Below, one piece after another: positions 19,803 through 29,263 of a DNA stretch of 64,000 bases (the stretch's first letter is position 1; each line of letters begins with the position of its first letter). This stretch comes from Pseudomonas saliphila (GTDB lineage: Bacteria; Pseudomonadota; Gammaproteobacteria; Pseudomonadales; Pseudomonadaceae): positions 1-64,000 of the forward strand of contig NZ_VTVA01000004.1 of NCBI RefSeq assembly GCF_008638345.1, given 5' to 3'. The notes beneath the pieces were generated by a model that was given only the letters and a program-made list of their open reading frames with translations, ran no database searches and was not told where the DNA came from. Both the position numbers and the translations under genes were made by a program.

Positions 19803-21743
19803 TCAGCTCAACGGCTTAGCCGTGAGTGTAGTGGAAACCTGAGAACTGGCCAGCGCGTGATCCGTTCTGATCACCCGAAGATCGCCGACGCGCCTGGTCA
19901 GACCCATCCTGTCGAAATATTCCAGTAGCTGGATGCTGCGCTTGCGACCAATACCGATGCGGTCACGGAAATCAGCCGTGGCTATGACGCCGCTGCGCGC
20001 GGCGAGTTCCACTGCTTCAGCTGCCAGACAGCGTATCGCGCCTTCGGGATAGAACAGATCCTTTACCACCTGCTGTAATTGTCCGAGGCGCGCCAGCTTG
20101 CGCAGCAACTGGCGCACATCACTTTCCTCGATTTCAAGCGCTCGCGCCAGTTCGCGCACCCAGGGCGGGTCAAATCCGCCCTCCTCCAGCAAGGGCCAAA
20201 GATGCGCCTGCAAGCGCTCCTCTGCCTCACTCAGCTGCACCTTGTGATCCGGAAGATGCAACCAGGGACGGCTGGCTGCGATGCGACCGTTCTGCAGTAA
20301 CGATTCCAGCAGCGCCACAAAGATTGGACGTTCCAGCTGCGGCATGGCGTAACGGCGCAGGCGGTCACGGTCAGGCCCTAATTCGTCAGGCTGTTCCTGA
20401 TGAAATTGTGCGAGCCGGGCCGTAAGTTCGTTCTGCATGGCATGCCAGGCTGTCGTGCTGAACAGCCGAGGCCCCACCCGCGTGGCAATTTCCATCACAC
20501 CGGCGGGTACTGCCCAGCTACCCGCCGGACGGTTGAACTGACGCTCGAGCCGCCAGGGCTCAAGGCCCTGTAGCGTCTGGCGCACAAGCTCCGGGAACGC
20601 CGTCTCAAGCGACTCGCTCGTGAGTGCCTGCAGCTGAGCGATACGCTCGGCTGTACGACGGTGGCGCGCCGGCGCGAAGGGATCCAGTACTGTGCCGCCG
20701 CCCAGGGTGCGTTGCGCTGATTGATCACGCAGCACCAGACGATCGCCGTGCACCGCATGGGTGGGCGCATTCAGGACCAGTTGGGCCAATGCCCGACCAC
20801 CTGGCTCCAGCGTCTGGTCCTGCAACAGGGCCACCCGGCCGGTCAGATCCTGAGCACCCAGGTGAATATGAACCGGCGACCAATGCCGTAATGCGCGGGG
20901 CTCGCTGGCAAGGAGATCAAGCTGAATATCCAGCCGGGTAACCGGTGCATGCAACGCTGGCGCAACCAGCCACTCACCTCGATGAATCTGTTGCACACTG
21001 ACCCGGTCGCCGACGATATTCAGCGCTACACGCTGGCCCGCATGGGCTCTATCCACGGTCTGATTCTGCGCGTGCAGGCTGCGCACCCGGACTGACCTGC
21101 CCGACGGACTGAGCAGCAACCCATCACCGACTGCGACCTGACCGGCGAAAGCCGTGCCCGTGACTACCACACCGGCTCCGGCAACACTGAAGGCGCGGTC
21201 AATGGCCAGACGGAAATGCCCGGCCTGACTGCGTGTCAGTGCCTGCTGAGCTTCGGCGGCCAGTGCCTTGCGCAGCGCCTCTACGCCCTGATGCTGCACT
21301 GCCGATAGTGGAAACTGCCGGGCCCCGGCAAAGGGGCCGGTGGCGAGAAGCGCAGCAACCTGTTGCTGCACTGCATGCACGCGCGCGGGCTCGACCCGAT
21401 CGATCTTGGTGATTGCTACCAGCGCACGGGGAATGCCGAGCAGTTCGGCAATAGACAGGTGCTCGCGGGTTTGTGGCATCACCCCGTCGTCAGCCGCCAC
21501 GACCAGTAGCAGCAAGTCTATGCCGCTCGCACCCGCAAGCATGTTGTGTACGAAGCGCTCATGCCCCGGGACATCGATGAAACCACTGGGCTGTTCGGCG
21601 CCCAGATCGGCATAGGCGTAACCCAGATCAATAGTGATGCCGCGCTCGCGCTCTTCCCGGCGACGATCACCCTGGGCGCCGGTCAACGCCTGCAGCAAGG
21701 CGGTCTTGCCGTGGTCGATATGCCCAGCGGTACCCACGATCAC
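19803..21743 (-). CDS. selB: SelB, selenocysteine-specific translation elongation factor
   Basis: 646 residues. The GTPase domain has [13 protein letters not shown] (P-loop), [12 protein letters not shown] and TKID. Then come two EF-Tu-like beta-barrels, and four C-terminal winged helices (about residues 380-640) that bind the SECIS hairpin. It delivers Sec-tRNA to the UGA of fdnG. It is first in the selB-selC-fdnGHI-fdhE unit. The ATG at 21743 begins [12 protein letters not shown], the usual SelB N-terminus. Confidence 0.96.
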   Translation of the reverse strand: MIVGTAGHIDHGKTALLQALTGAQGDRRREERERGITIDLGYAYADLGAEQPSGFIDVPGHERFVHNMLAGASGIDLLLLVVAADDGVMPQTREHLSIAELLGIPRALVAITKIDRVEPARVHAVQQQVAALLATGPFAGARQFPLSAVQHQGVEALRKALAAEAQQALTRSQAGHFRLAIDRAFSVAGAGVVVTGTAFAGQVAVGDGLLLSPSGRSVRVRSLHAQNQTVDRAHAGQRVALNIVGDRVSVQQIHRGEWLVAPALHAPVTRLDIQLDLLASEPRALRHWSPVHIHLGAQDLTGRVALLQDQTLEPGGRALAQLVLNAPTHAVHGDRLVLRDQSAQRTLGGGTVLDPFAPARHRRTAERIAQLQALTSESLETAFPELVRQTLQGLEPWRLERQFNRPAGSWAVPAGVMEIATRVGPRLFSTTAWHAMQNELTARLAQFHQEQPDELGPDRDRLRRYAMPQLERPIFVALLESLLQNGRIAASRPWLHLPDHKVQLSEAEERLQAHLWPLLEEGGFDPPWVRELARALEIEESDVRQLLRKLARLGQLQQVVKDLFYPEGAIRCLAAEAVELAARSGVIATADFRDRIGIGRKRSIQLLEYFDRMGLTRRVGDLRVIRTDHALASSQVSTTLTAKPLS

Positions 21744-21782
21744 AGGCGGCTCCTTGATTTTTCCACATCAGACAAACGCACT

Positions 21783-22298
21783 TCAGAGATGGAGCCAGAT
21801 CGAAAACACCCCGAAAAACGACCAGAACGCCGCGAACAGCCACGGCGAGCGCATGGAAAAAAGCAGTGATTTGCGCTGTCCCCTGAAATCCGATTCCCAG
21901 CTTGAAAAGAGCGGAGTCTCGTCGTAGATATGGCCAATGACCGGATCGCTACTCAGCAAGCTATTCTGCTTTACGTACCAGTGATCGATGATGTCGCAGG
22001 CAGCCTTGATCCCGGGCCAGGCACTCAGCGAGCTAAGCAACCCTAGCAGAGCCAGAACCGGCGGCACAACGAGGGTAAAGATCGGGCCCCAATCAGGATT
22101 CATGTTAGCCATGGACGAGGCATAGGCAATCACCAGAAAGGACTGTGCCGAGAGATAGGAGTTGGTGCGTGCGGAGAGATTGCTTGCCTCGTTGTGAATC
22201 TCGCTTCGATAAAAATCCAGCCTGTCCTTCGGCGAAACAAAGATAGCGTGCACCTGTTCGGTCTCGGACGGCTTGGGACTACCGGGGGTAACGATCAT
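21783..22298 (-). CDS. hypothetical membrane protein, three helices
   Basis: 171 residues. An N-terminal soluble stretch is followed by hydrophobic helices at about 50-70 ([14 protein letters not shown]), 73-95 ([20 protein letters not shown]) and 150-170 ([19 protein letters not shown]). The middle contains [25 protein letters not shown], a pattern seen in some small uncharacterised membrane proteins. I cannot name a family. It lies 39 bases upstream of selB on the same strand, but nothing ties it to selenium metabolism. Confidence 0.65.
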   Translation of the reverse strand: MIVTPGSPKPSETEQVHAIFVSPKDRLDFYRSEIHNEASNLSARTNSYLSAQSFLVIAYASSMANMNPDWGPIFTLVVPPVLALLGLLSSLSAWPGIKAACDIIDHWYVKQNSLLSSDPVIGHIYDETPLFSSWESDFRGQRKSLLFSMRSPWLFAAFWSFFGVFSIWLHL

Positions 22299-22388
22299 GG
22301 GACTGACTTTGTGGTTACTGTGAACCCGGTTAGAAGCTACGGCTCATAGCAAGTTCCACTGCACAGACGAACGCCTCGGCTCAGCCAT

Positions 22389-22820
22389 TCAATCGGGCCT
22401 CCCGAGCAACTCCAGGGTGTGGTCGTCGGCGTTACCATCAAAATACCCGTCCAATACCAGTCGGAACGCATCCTGCTGCGGTGCGGCGGCACTGAACAGC
22501 GTCATGCTTGAGCGTAACTTCATGTCATCCGGCGATCCCAGGATGGTGCACGCGGGGGTGCCGGTATGCTGTAGCAGCGCCTGGGTGCATTCGAGCAGCC
22601 GGGGACCCAGCAGCGGATGTTTCAGATACGCCTGTGCTTCTTCGAGGCCGGATACGGCATAACGCTGCGCCATGTCGCTGCGACCCAACCCGGAAATCTG
22701 TGGAAATATGAACCACATCCAGTGGCTGCGCTTGCGGCCTGCACGCAACTCGGCCAGGGCACGTTCGTACAGCGGCTCCTGGGCGTCGACAAAGCGTTGC
22801 AATCTGAAAGGATCGTTCAT
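22389..22820 (-). CDS. DUF1810 family protein
   Basis: 143 residues with the DUF1810 signature: FRLQRFVDAQEPLYERALAE, then RKRSHWMWFIFPQISGLG and YLKHPLLGPRL. The family is small, soluble and widespread in bacteria, with no established biochemical role; the label 'calpastatin-like' in databases is not informative. Length is normal. It appears to be a single-gene unit. Confidence 0.88.
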   Translation of the reverse strand: MNDPFRLQRFVDAQEPLYERALAELRAGRKRSHWMWFIFPQISGLGRSDMAQRYAVSGLEEAQAYLKHPLLGPRLLECTQALLQHTGTPACTILGSPDDMKLRSSMTLFSAAAPQQDAFRLVLDGYFDGNADDHTLELLGRPD

Positions 22821-22913
22821 GGGTCAACCTTCGTTTTTTATCGGCGAGGGATGAACTGAACAGGGGTAATAAGGGGGGGAGAGGAGCGCAGCCCGCAGGC
22901 TGCGCTCGGCGAC

Positions 22914-23375
22914 TCAGCTTTTTGCTGTCTGCTCTACGGCATCGTCATCCAGCTCTGCGACGTTCTCGCCCTGCTTGGCCAGAAATTCCGCCTGCAACAG
23001 CGCATCTCGCGAACCCTCGCCGCCTTGTTCAGTTAACGGATCATTGATCTCGCGGGAGCCTGTTGGTCGTGCGTCCAGCTTGCCGGTCAGATGCTCGAGC
23101 GCATGGCGCGCCTTGGTGGCTGCCCCTTCAACTGCCAGGTGCAGCGATTCCGCCTTGTGCGACACCGACATGGACTGGTGACCCTTGGGGCGAAACTCGA
23201 TCTGGCAGCGCTTGTCCTGCCCTCCTCCCTTGTGTGCGTTCTCATCGCTCACATGTATTTCAATCCGCGTGAGCAGGTCCTCAAACCGCTCCAGCTGCTC
23301 GACTACTGCCGAACCAACCCATTCCTGCAGTTGCACACTGCCTTCGATGTGATTGCTGTTGACCTGAACTTGCAT
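22914..23375 (-). CDS. HPF/RaiA-like ribosome-associated protein
   Basis: 153 residues. The first 100 match the HPF/RaiA fold: MQVQVNSNHIEGS, then a central Lys/Arg-rich strand (KRCQIEFRPKGHQSMSVSHKA) and helix AVEGAATKARHALEHLTGKLDA. Members bind the 30S decoding centre and inactivate ribosomes in stasis. The tail (about 105-153) is acidic and unlike canonical long HPF. It could be a divergent, stress-type paralogue, not the housekeeping factor that sits beside rpoN. Confidence 0.8.
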   Translation of the reverse strand: MQVQVNSNHIEGSVQLQEWVGSAVVEQLERFEDLLTRIEIHVSDENAHKGGGQDKRCQIEFRPKGHQSMSVSHKAESLHLAVEGAATKARHALEHLTGKLDARPTGSREINDPLTEQGGEGSRDALLQAEFLAKQGENVAELDDDAVEQTAKS

Positions 23376-23464
23376 ATACGGCTCCTGATATGACGTGCAT
23401 GTTTGTTGGAGGCTGGACTGGACCGCAAGGTTCAGCTCGCTGGTCGAATACCTTACCAGCCATC

Positions 23465-24436
23465 CTAGACACCCTTATCATGGGGTTCCGGCAGTTTTTT
23501 CACCAGCACTTCAGTGAAATCTTGTGCTGCGGACCAGCGCATATGGATTGCATCGATGAAGGCAGCGGCACCCGGCCTCCAGGCACTATCGCCATCCCAT
23601 AACCGGGCGCCTGTTCCACGCAAGGTATCAGTAAGGGCCTGACTGAACCTGGTGCTCAGCGCTCCCCGCGGATCAAAGATGGCTTTCCAGTCGGGGTTAA
23701 GTGGCGATATGACGACGGTGAAGGGCCTGCCCTCCGTCTTCAAGCGTTGCGCCATCGAGCCCAGGGCGGAAAAACACACGGGGTCGAGCGGTTCTGGCGC
23801 GCCATAGAAGAGCTCCCGCGAGTTGGCGGTATCCAATGGACCGTCACCGTAGCGATTGAACACCAGAGGGTTCATTTCATCCAGGTTGGACCGCTGGACT
23901 TTCACCGTTTGCGCGTTACTCAGTAGCGAACGAGGCGAAAAATAGCGCATGTAATACTGCCAGCGCCACGCGTCACCATAAACGAAGGCGTCGATGTCCG
24001 CGCGGTCAAAGGACTCATCGGGCAGGGCCTTGCAACCCGCAAAATCAATCGGATCAACCAGCATCACTACCTGCTCGATACTAGGCTCCCGTTCCAGCAG
24101 CCATTCGGCGATAAAAATCGATTGGTTGGCATGCATGCCGCAGAACCCACCATTGAGCGGTCGAAGCCCTGGCCGGCTGTCGACCAGTATGCTGCTGTCG
24201 ACATGACGCCATGCTACGGATGAGCCCATTACCAGCAGATTGGGATCTTGCGTGGGATGAGCGCGCAGAAATTCCAGCTTCTCATCGGCGCACAGATTAT
24301 TTGAGAATGCCGGAGGCGGCAGATTTTCGGTCTGTTGCAGAAATACCAGCAGCAGAGCGAAGGCAGCCGCAGTTCCGAGCAAGCCTCCCAGTATGCCCAG
24401 CAGATAACCCGGAAAGTTGGGTGAAGCATGGTCCAT
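23465..24436 (-). CDS. DltD-like membrane-anchored SGNH protein of acylation cassette
   Basis: 323 residues. One N-terminal helix (YLLGILGGLLGTAAAFALLLVF) would place the rest in the periplasm. The candidate catalytic Ser is in LLVMGSSVAWRHVDS (Ser72 or 73) and a C-terminal DAIHMRW supplies Asp and His, as in SGNH hydrolases. The topology equals DltD. It lies 7 bases after the ACP gene, as last of a four-gene minus-strand unit, so it probably completes transfer of an acyl group to an envelope glycan. The enzyme assignment is by motif only. Confidence 0.72.
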   Translation of the reverse strand: MDHASPNFPGYLLGILGGLLGTAAAFALLLVFLQQTENLPPPAFSNNLCADEKLEFLRAHPTQDPNLLVMGSSVAWRHVDSSILVDSRPGLRPLNGGFCGMHANQSIFIAEWLLEREPSIEQVVMLVDPIDFAGCKALPDESFDRADIDAFVYGDAWRWQYYMRYFSPRSLLSNAQTVKVQRSNLDEMNPLVFNRYGDGPLDTANSRELFYGAPEPLDPVCFSALGSMAQRLKTEGRPFTVVISPLNPDWKAIFDPRGALSTRFSQALTDTLRGTGARLWDGDSAWRPGAAAFIDAIHMRWSAAQDFTEVLVKKLPEPHDKGV

Positions 24437-24443
24437 GGCGTTC

Positions 24444-24689
24444 TTATCCGTTGAGCTTCTTGTTGATCAACGCGACGAAATGCCCGACGTTGCGCATGGA
24501 TTCCAGCTCCGCGGTTCGGAACTTGACCCCGAAACGCTGTTCCGCAGCTACCACCAGATTAACGTGCGCGAGACTATCCCAGCCTTCAACGTCTTCGGCT
24601 GTGGTATCAGCATCAATAACAATATCGTCGTCATCGAATACGTCCTGAAAAATCGGGTGAAGTGCGCTCAAAATCTCTGCTTCAGTCAT
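24444..24689 (-). CDS. dedicated acyl carrier protein
   Basis: 81 residues with the phosphopantetheine motif GWDSLAHVNLV (Ser39) and the acidic helix content of ACPs. Its start overlaps the FkbH stop by 4 bases (ATGA), so the two are translated together. It differs from housekeeping AcpP. It probably carries the acyl unit made by the FkbH protein to the MBOAT, like DltC in Gram-positive bacteria. Confidence 0.92.
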   Translation of the reverse strand: MTEAEILSALHPIFQDVFDDDDIVIDADTTAEDVEGWDSLAHVNLVVAAEQRFGVKFRTAELESMRNVGHFVALINKKLNG

Positions 24690-26611
24690 GAAATTAATAT
24701 CTCGATAAAATGTTGAGTGTCGGGGTTAGTGTGAAGATCGAGGCGCCAGAAGCTGGCTGCCCGCTCGGCGCCGTCCGGCGTATCAATAGGTTCGAATCCC
24801 AGGCGCGGGAAGTGCTCGGCAACCATGCCGTTGCGCTGAGTCGGACGGTACTCACCAATCAGGGCAGTGCAACCGCTTTCTACTGCGAGCCCGGCCAGCA
24901 CCTCAAGAACGGCCTGCTCTACCTGCCGGCCTAGCACCCGGCAGCTCATCAACCAGCTATCGATCAGCAGCTCACTGGCGCCGACGCCGGGATCCGGGCG
25001 GGCCAACACCACACTGATCAAGCCATTGTCACCAAATTTGTCTTTCAGGCGCACAGCCAGCGCAATAGCTCGCGGGTCATTCGCTATGCGTTCCACTTCA
25101 GCTTCGCTGTAGCGACGCGTGGTCAGATTGAATTGATTGGTCTTGTTGACCAGCTGGGTGGAGCGCGGCAGCTCTGCTGCCCCGATCCGGGTGGCACTCA
25201 GCTGCATCTCAAGACCGCGCAGGTAGCCGTCGATGTCGGTTGCCTGGGTCATGGCAACCTTGCGCTCGGCATTCAGCGCGTAACTGCGCCCGCGCGCGGC
25301 ATCGTCCGAGGTAAATGACACCGCGTCAAAGTACCCGCCAGCGGCGACGCAGGCCGGATAATCGGCGATATCCTCGGGCAATTCCGGCACTGCTACTTCA
25401 GGCAATTCACGTCGCACTATGTCGCGTTCGGCCGGATTGTCGTCGACGAATACCAGGCTATCCAGGCCGATATCCAGCATCGAAGCGATACGCCGGAGAT
25501 TGCCGGCTTTGTCCTCCCAGTTCGCAACAAAGGCCGCGATATTGGAACGCTGGAGCACCATTTCCGGGTGGTTGAATGCCGCCTCGGCAACGGCCGTATC
25601 GTTCTTGCTGCATACGGCGAGAATCACCCCAAGCTGCGCCAACAGATTGGCATAACGCTGAAATGCAACGAAGGCTTCACCGGTGGGCGAGCCCTGGCCG
25701 AGTTGAATGCCGTCGATACCGTCATCGCCAATCACCCCACCCCACAAAGTGTTGTCCAGATCCAGCACCAGACACTTACGCGACAGCCCTGCGCTCGCGG
25801 CCGCAATGCGTGCCAGATGGTCGCCATACAGCGGGGCCAATTCAGGACTCACCAGTTGCTTGGCTTGATGCCAGCGTGTTGCATCGCCCAGCCCCGGGCC
25901 GTATTGACCCTGCGCGGCCTGCCAGGCCAGGTCCATCAGCAGCACGCCCTCCTCCCGCGCCGCACTGCGGATGGCGCTATTGAGTCGATCGATAATGGCG
26001 TAAGGCGAGGCCGGCACCAGTCCCTCGTATGAACCGAACACGGGGGGATCAACTGGCACCAGCGTCTGCTGCACAACCTGAGCGGCAAAGCGTTCCCGCG
26101 CACTGCGCCACAGCTGACGCAGCTCATTGACCCGTGTTTCCACCGCTTCATTCACTTGCTGTTCGGTTGCCTGCAGCGACAACTGTAGCGGTGCATCCCG
26201 CGCATCCAGCGCCAGCAGTACCAGCTGCGGGGCAAAATCGTTGAGTTGCTGGTCATGGCCCAGCAACACCTGCCGATACATGCCGTAGGGCACAACATGC
26301 ACCGACAGTGCCAGGCGACGATGCAGCCCCGCTACCCGAATCGCCGGCACCAGTTGATCCACTGTATGCGAGGACAACACGGCGATACGCTGCGGCGTGA
26401 GCCCGGCATTGCGCATGACATCCACTGCGTCAGGGCCTTCCAGTACCTTGTTCGCTACACGGTCGAGCCGGGTTGTGTGGGTAAAGTCACGCTGGTAGCC
26501 CGCGAGCTGCATCACCTGCACCAGCCGACGGGTCGGATCAGACTCAGCTTTGACGGCAGCAATAGCCGCGCCGAGGTCTGCATGGCGAGGTAACCAGTGA
26601 AGCTCTGGCAT
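24686..26611 (-). CDS. FkbH-like HAD-family acyl-loading protein
   Basis: 641 residues. There is an N-terminal helical part, a HAD domain with KCLVLDLDNTLWGGVIGDDG (nucleophile Asp near residue 282) and FVDDNPAERD, and a C-terminal GNAT-like domain (FGDNGLISVV...SCRVLGRQVE). FkbH proteins load a three-carbon unit from 1,3-bisphosphoglycerate onto an ACP as glyceryl-S-ACP. Here it is fused in frame overlap to the ACP and lies 25 bases after the MBOAT. It replaces the DltA adenylation enzyme of dlt operons, so the transferred group is probably glyceryl or a derivative; that is inference. Confidence 0.9.
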   Translation of the reverse strand: MPELHWLPRHADLGAAIAAVKAESDPTRRLVQVMQLAGYQRDFTHTTRLDRVANKVLEGPDAVDVMRNAGLTPQRIAVLSSHTVDQLVPAIRVAGLHRRLALSVHVVPYGMYRQVLLGHDQQLNDFAPQLVLLALDARDAPLQLSLQATEQQVNEAVETRVNELRQLWRSARERFAAQVVQQTLVPVDPPVFGSYEGLVPASPYAIIDRLNSAIRSAAREEGVLLMDLAWQAAQGQYGPGLGDATRWHQAKQLVSPELAPLYGDHLARIAAASAGLSRKCLVLDLDNTLWGGVIGDDGIDGIQLGQGSPTGEAFVAFQRYANLLAQLGVILAVCSKNDTAVAEAAFNHPEMVLQRSNIAAFVANWEDKAGNLRRIASMLDIGLDSLVFVDDNPAERDIVRRELPEVAVPELPEDIADYPACVAAGGYFDAVSFTSDDAARGRSYALNAERKVAMTQATDIDGYLRGLEMQLSATRIGAAELPRSTQLVNKTNQFNLTTRRYSEAEVERIANDPRAIALAVRLKDKFGDNGLISVVLARPDPGVGASELLIDSWLMSCRVLGRQVEQAVLEVLAGLAVESGCTALIGEYRPTQRNGMVAEHFPRLGFEPIDTPDGAERAASFWRLDLHTNPDTQHFIEILIS

Positions 26612-26636
26612 GGTGCGGTGCTCCTGAATGGGGTGG

Positions 26637-28175
26637 TCAGAACTGGAAGTACAGGAATTCTGTTGGGGCTACCGAGAACGCGATAGCCAACGCGAAGAAT
26701 CCGGCCACTCCGATCGCGACGCCCATGGCGGGCGTTGGCTGCCACAGGGCAACGGGTATCCAGCGCTGCATCCAGTGCTCGTACACATGAAAATCCAGGG
26801 CGGTGCGGACCTTGCTCATCCACTGCTCGACGTTGGGGAGCCCCCAGACGATCAGCAAGTGCACTGCGATATAAAGCACGTCGGCGCGGTAGAAAGTGCT
26901 CTCCTGGGGACTTAAACCAACCATCCCCGCCAGCATCGTCAGCGCTGTAGTCAGATCCGGAGCACGGAAGAACACCATCGCCACCACCACACAGCCGAAG
27001 GTCAACAAGACTGCGGCGCCACGACGCAGTGGATTGTCGCTGTCCACTTCCCAGCCCTGGCGCGTCTTGTACGCGCGCCAGCCATGTGCGATGACCAGAT
27101 ACACACCGTGCAGCACGCCAAAGGCGACAAACTGCCACCCGGCCCCATGCCAGACACCGGAGACAAACATGGTGAACAAGGTGGGATACGCCACCAACGC
27201 CACGAATGTGCCAAAGGTCATCTTGCCGCGCCTGGGCTGCGGTTTGCCGGCTTTCATGCGGGCACGGGCGCTGCGCATGACGATCGGATTATAGATATAG
27301 GCGGTCAGAAAGCGGGTGAGCGTCATGTGCCAGCGTGACCAGTATTCGATCACGTTGCGCGCCTTGAAGGGGCTGTTGAAGTTCGCCGGCAAGCGGATAC
27401 CGAACAACAGGCCCAGCCCGATGGCCATGTCGCTGTAGCCGGAAAAATCGAAATAGATCTGCAGCGTATAGCTCAGCGCGCCCGTCCAGGCCTCAAAGAA
27501 CGGCGGAATGACGCCGGTCGCCGCACCGGCAAAGACCGGCGTGGCCATGGTGCCGAGCGGATCGGCCAGCACTACCTTCTTGAACAAACCCAGCAGGAAG
27601 ATTGTGGTGCCGATGGCCAGGTTGTCCGCACGTGGGCGGAAAAATGCCTTATCGCGGAACTGCGGCAGCATCTCACCGTGGTGCGTGATGGGGCCGGCTA
27701 TCAACTGCGGAAAAAAGGAAATAAACAGGCAATAATTGAAGAAGTCATGCTCCTCTACCTGTCCATCATGCGCATCCACCAGATAGGCAATTTGCTGGAA
27801 GGTGAAGAATGAAATAGCTAGCGGCAGGATGATGCTATCTATCGACCAGTCAAGACCAACGGCCGTATCAATCGTGGCGAATAAAAATCCGGTGTATTTG
27901 TAATAGCCAAGCAGTAACACGTTCGCCGCAACGCCCAATACCAGCAGCAGACGTGATGAACTGCGAAGCAGATACCCCCCCAGCAGATAGTTGACCACCA
28001 TGCTGCCGGCCAACAGCGGCACATAGGCCGGATTCCACCAGCCGTAGAAAACCAGTGACGCAACGCTGAGCCAGATCACAGCCAGGCGTTGACGGCCTGA
28101 TCCCGCGAAGAGAAAAAAACCGATCAGCACTAAAGGCAAAAAACCAAGGATGAAAACTGCAGAATTGAAAAGCAC
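26637..28175 (-). CDS. MBOAT-family O-acyltransferase (AlgI/DltB type)
   Basis: 512 residues with about ten membrane helices. Family motifs are WNPAYVPLLAGSMVVNYLLG, YSDMAIGLGLLFG, EYWSRWHMTLTRFL and VSGVWHGAGWQFVAFGVLHG; the His of WHGAGW is the catalytic one. It moves acyl groups across the inner membrane to a periplasmic acceptor. It is first in the unit with FkbH, ACP and SGNH genes. It is not the alginate AlgI, because no alg genes are nearby. Confidence 0.93.
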   Translation of the reverse strand: MLFNSAVFILGFLPLVLIGFFLFAGSGRQRLAVIWLSVASLVFYGWWNPAYVPLLAGSMVVNYLLGGYLLRSSSRLLLVLGVAANVLLLGYYKYTGFLFATIDTAVGLDWSIDSIILPLAISFFTFQQIAYLVDAHDGQVEEHDFFNYCLFISFFPQLIAGPITHHGEMLPQFRDKAFFRPRADNLAIGTTIFLLGLFKKVVLADPLGTMATPVFAGAATGVIPPFFEAWTGALSYTLQIYFDFSGYSDMAIGLGLLFGIRLPANFNSPFKARNVIEYWSRWHMTLTRFLTAYIYNPIVMRSARARMKAGKPQPRRGKMTFGTFVALVAYPTLFTMFVSGVWHGAGWQFVAFGVLHGVYLVIAHGWRAYKTRQGWEVDSDNPLRRGAAVLLTFGCVVVAMVFFRAPDLTTALTMLAGMVGLSPQESTFYRADVLYIAVHLLIVWGLPNVEQWMSKVRTALDFHVYEHWMQRWIPVALWQPTPAMGVAIGVAGFFALAIAFSVAPTEFLYFQF

Positions 28176-28273
28176 TGCCCAGCTCCCTCAATAACGCCAA
28201 CATCCACCAAAACACCGACCATTAACAATCGGCACAGCGACCAGGCATTCCATTTTTGGCCTTGAAGCGTTCC

Positions 28274-28301
28274 GTTATAGGTCCGACTGAGTGGGTTACA
28301 A
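28274..28301 (-). promoter_or_regulatory. candidate promoter of the MBOAT-FkbH-ACP-SGNH unit
   Basis: On the minus strand TTGTAA (28301-28296) is followed after 16 bases by TATAAC (28279-28274), resembling a sigma-70 promoter about 100 bases before the MBOAT start. The surrounding 28176-28429 has unusually AT-rich patches and no gene. Confidence 0.4.
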
Positions 28302-28429
28302 AAAGTTTCAAAACAAAACTGTAAGGCGATGTCACCATAATGGCGACAAACTCATCCGCAACGCGGCAGCAGGAGTTTGCGAGGATCACTAGAGTGGCTG
28401 GCAAAACAATGTCAGTTGCCCGGCAGCGC

Positions 28430-29218
28430 TTAGTGCTTCAGGTCCAGTTCAATCCAGGTGGGCGCATGATCGCTGGCCTTGGGTAAATCCCGCACCCAAC
28501 GGTCCACGCCAGCACCGACCAAGGCCGGCGCCAGATCTGCACTCAACAGCAAATGATCAATGCGCAGACCGGAATTGGTTTGCCAGTGCTGCCGAAAATA
28601 ATCCCAGAAGGTATAAATGCGCTCCTCCGGGTAGAGCGTGCGCAGGGCATCGGTCCAGCCCTGGTCGAGTAAACGCTGATAACACTCACGCGATTCTGGC
28701 TGCAGCAGCGCGTCCTTCTTCCAGGAGCGCGTGTTGTAGATATCGAAGTCGGTCGGGATAACGTTGTAATCACCCGCCAGCACGACCGGGTGTCCGGAGT
28801 CGAACAGCCCCTGCGCATGCCGGATCAGGTGTTCGAACCATTCCAGCTTGTAATCGAATTTGGGACCCGGTTGCGGGTTACCGTTAGGCAGATAGATGCA
28901 GCCGACAATGACACCGTGCGCAGCCGCTTCGATATAACGGCTCTGGGTTAGATCGGGATCATCCGGCAGCCCGCGACGGGTTTCGAGGGGGTCCGCGCCC
29001 TTAGCCAGGATAGCCACACCGTTCCAGGATTTTTGCCCATGCCAGATCGCCCCGTATCCCGCATTGTTGATCGCCTCGATCGGAAAAGCCTCGTCCGGAG
29101 ATTTCAACTCCTGCAGGCACACAACATCAGGTGACTCCTTTTCCAGCCATTCCAGCAGAGCGGCCTCTCGTGAGCGAATGCCGTTGATGTTGAAGGTCGC
29201 AATCTTCAGCTTTGGCAC
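28430..29218 (-). CDS. xthA: exodeoxyribonuclease III
   Basis: 262 residues of the AP-endonuclease/exonuclease fold. Catalytic segments are FNINGIR, CLQELK, YLPNGNPQ, AGDYNVIPTDFD, RIDHLL and the terminal ASDHAPTW. The enzyme cuts abasic sites and trims 3' ends in base-excision repair. It fits the xthA length. It is flanked by minus-strand genes with 45 bases to the antiporter. Confidence 0.95.
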   Translation of the reverse strand: MPKLKIATFNINGIRSREAALLEWLEKESPDVVCLQELKSPDEAFPIEAINNAGYGAIWHGQKSWNGVAILAKGADPLETRRGLPDDPDLTQSRYIEAAAHGVIVGCIYLPNGNPQPGPKFDYKLEWFEHLIRHAQGLFDSGHPVVLAGDYNVIPTDFDIYNTRSWKKDALLQPESRECYQRLLDQGWTDALRTLYPEERIYTFWDYFRQHWQTNSGLRIDHLLLSADLAPALVGAGVDRWVRDLPKASDHAPTWIELDLKH

Positions 29219-29263
29219 GATCTTATCCCCCTTGATTGGACGTTAGGACCGCTGGTCGATCGG

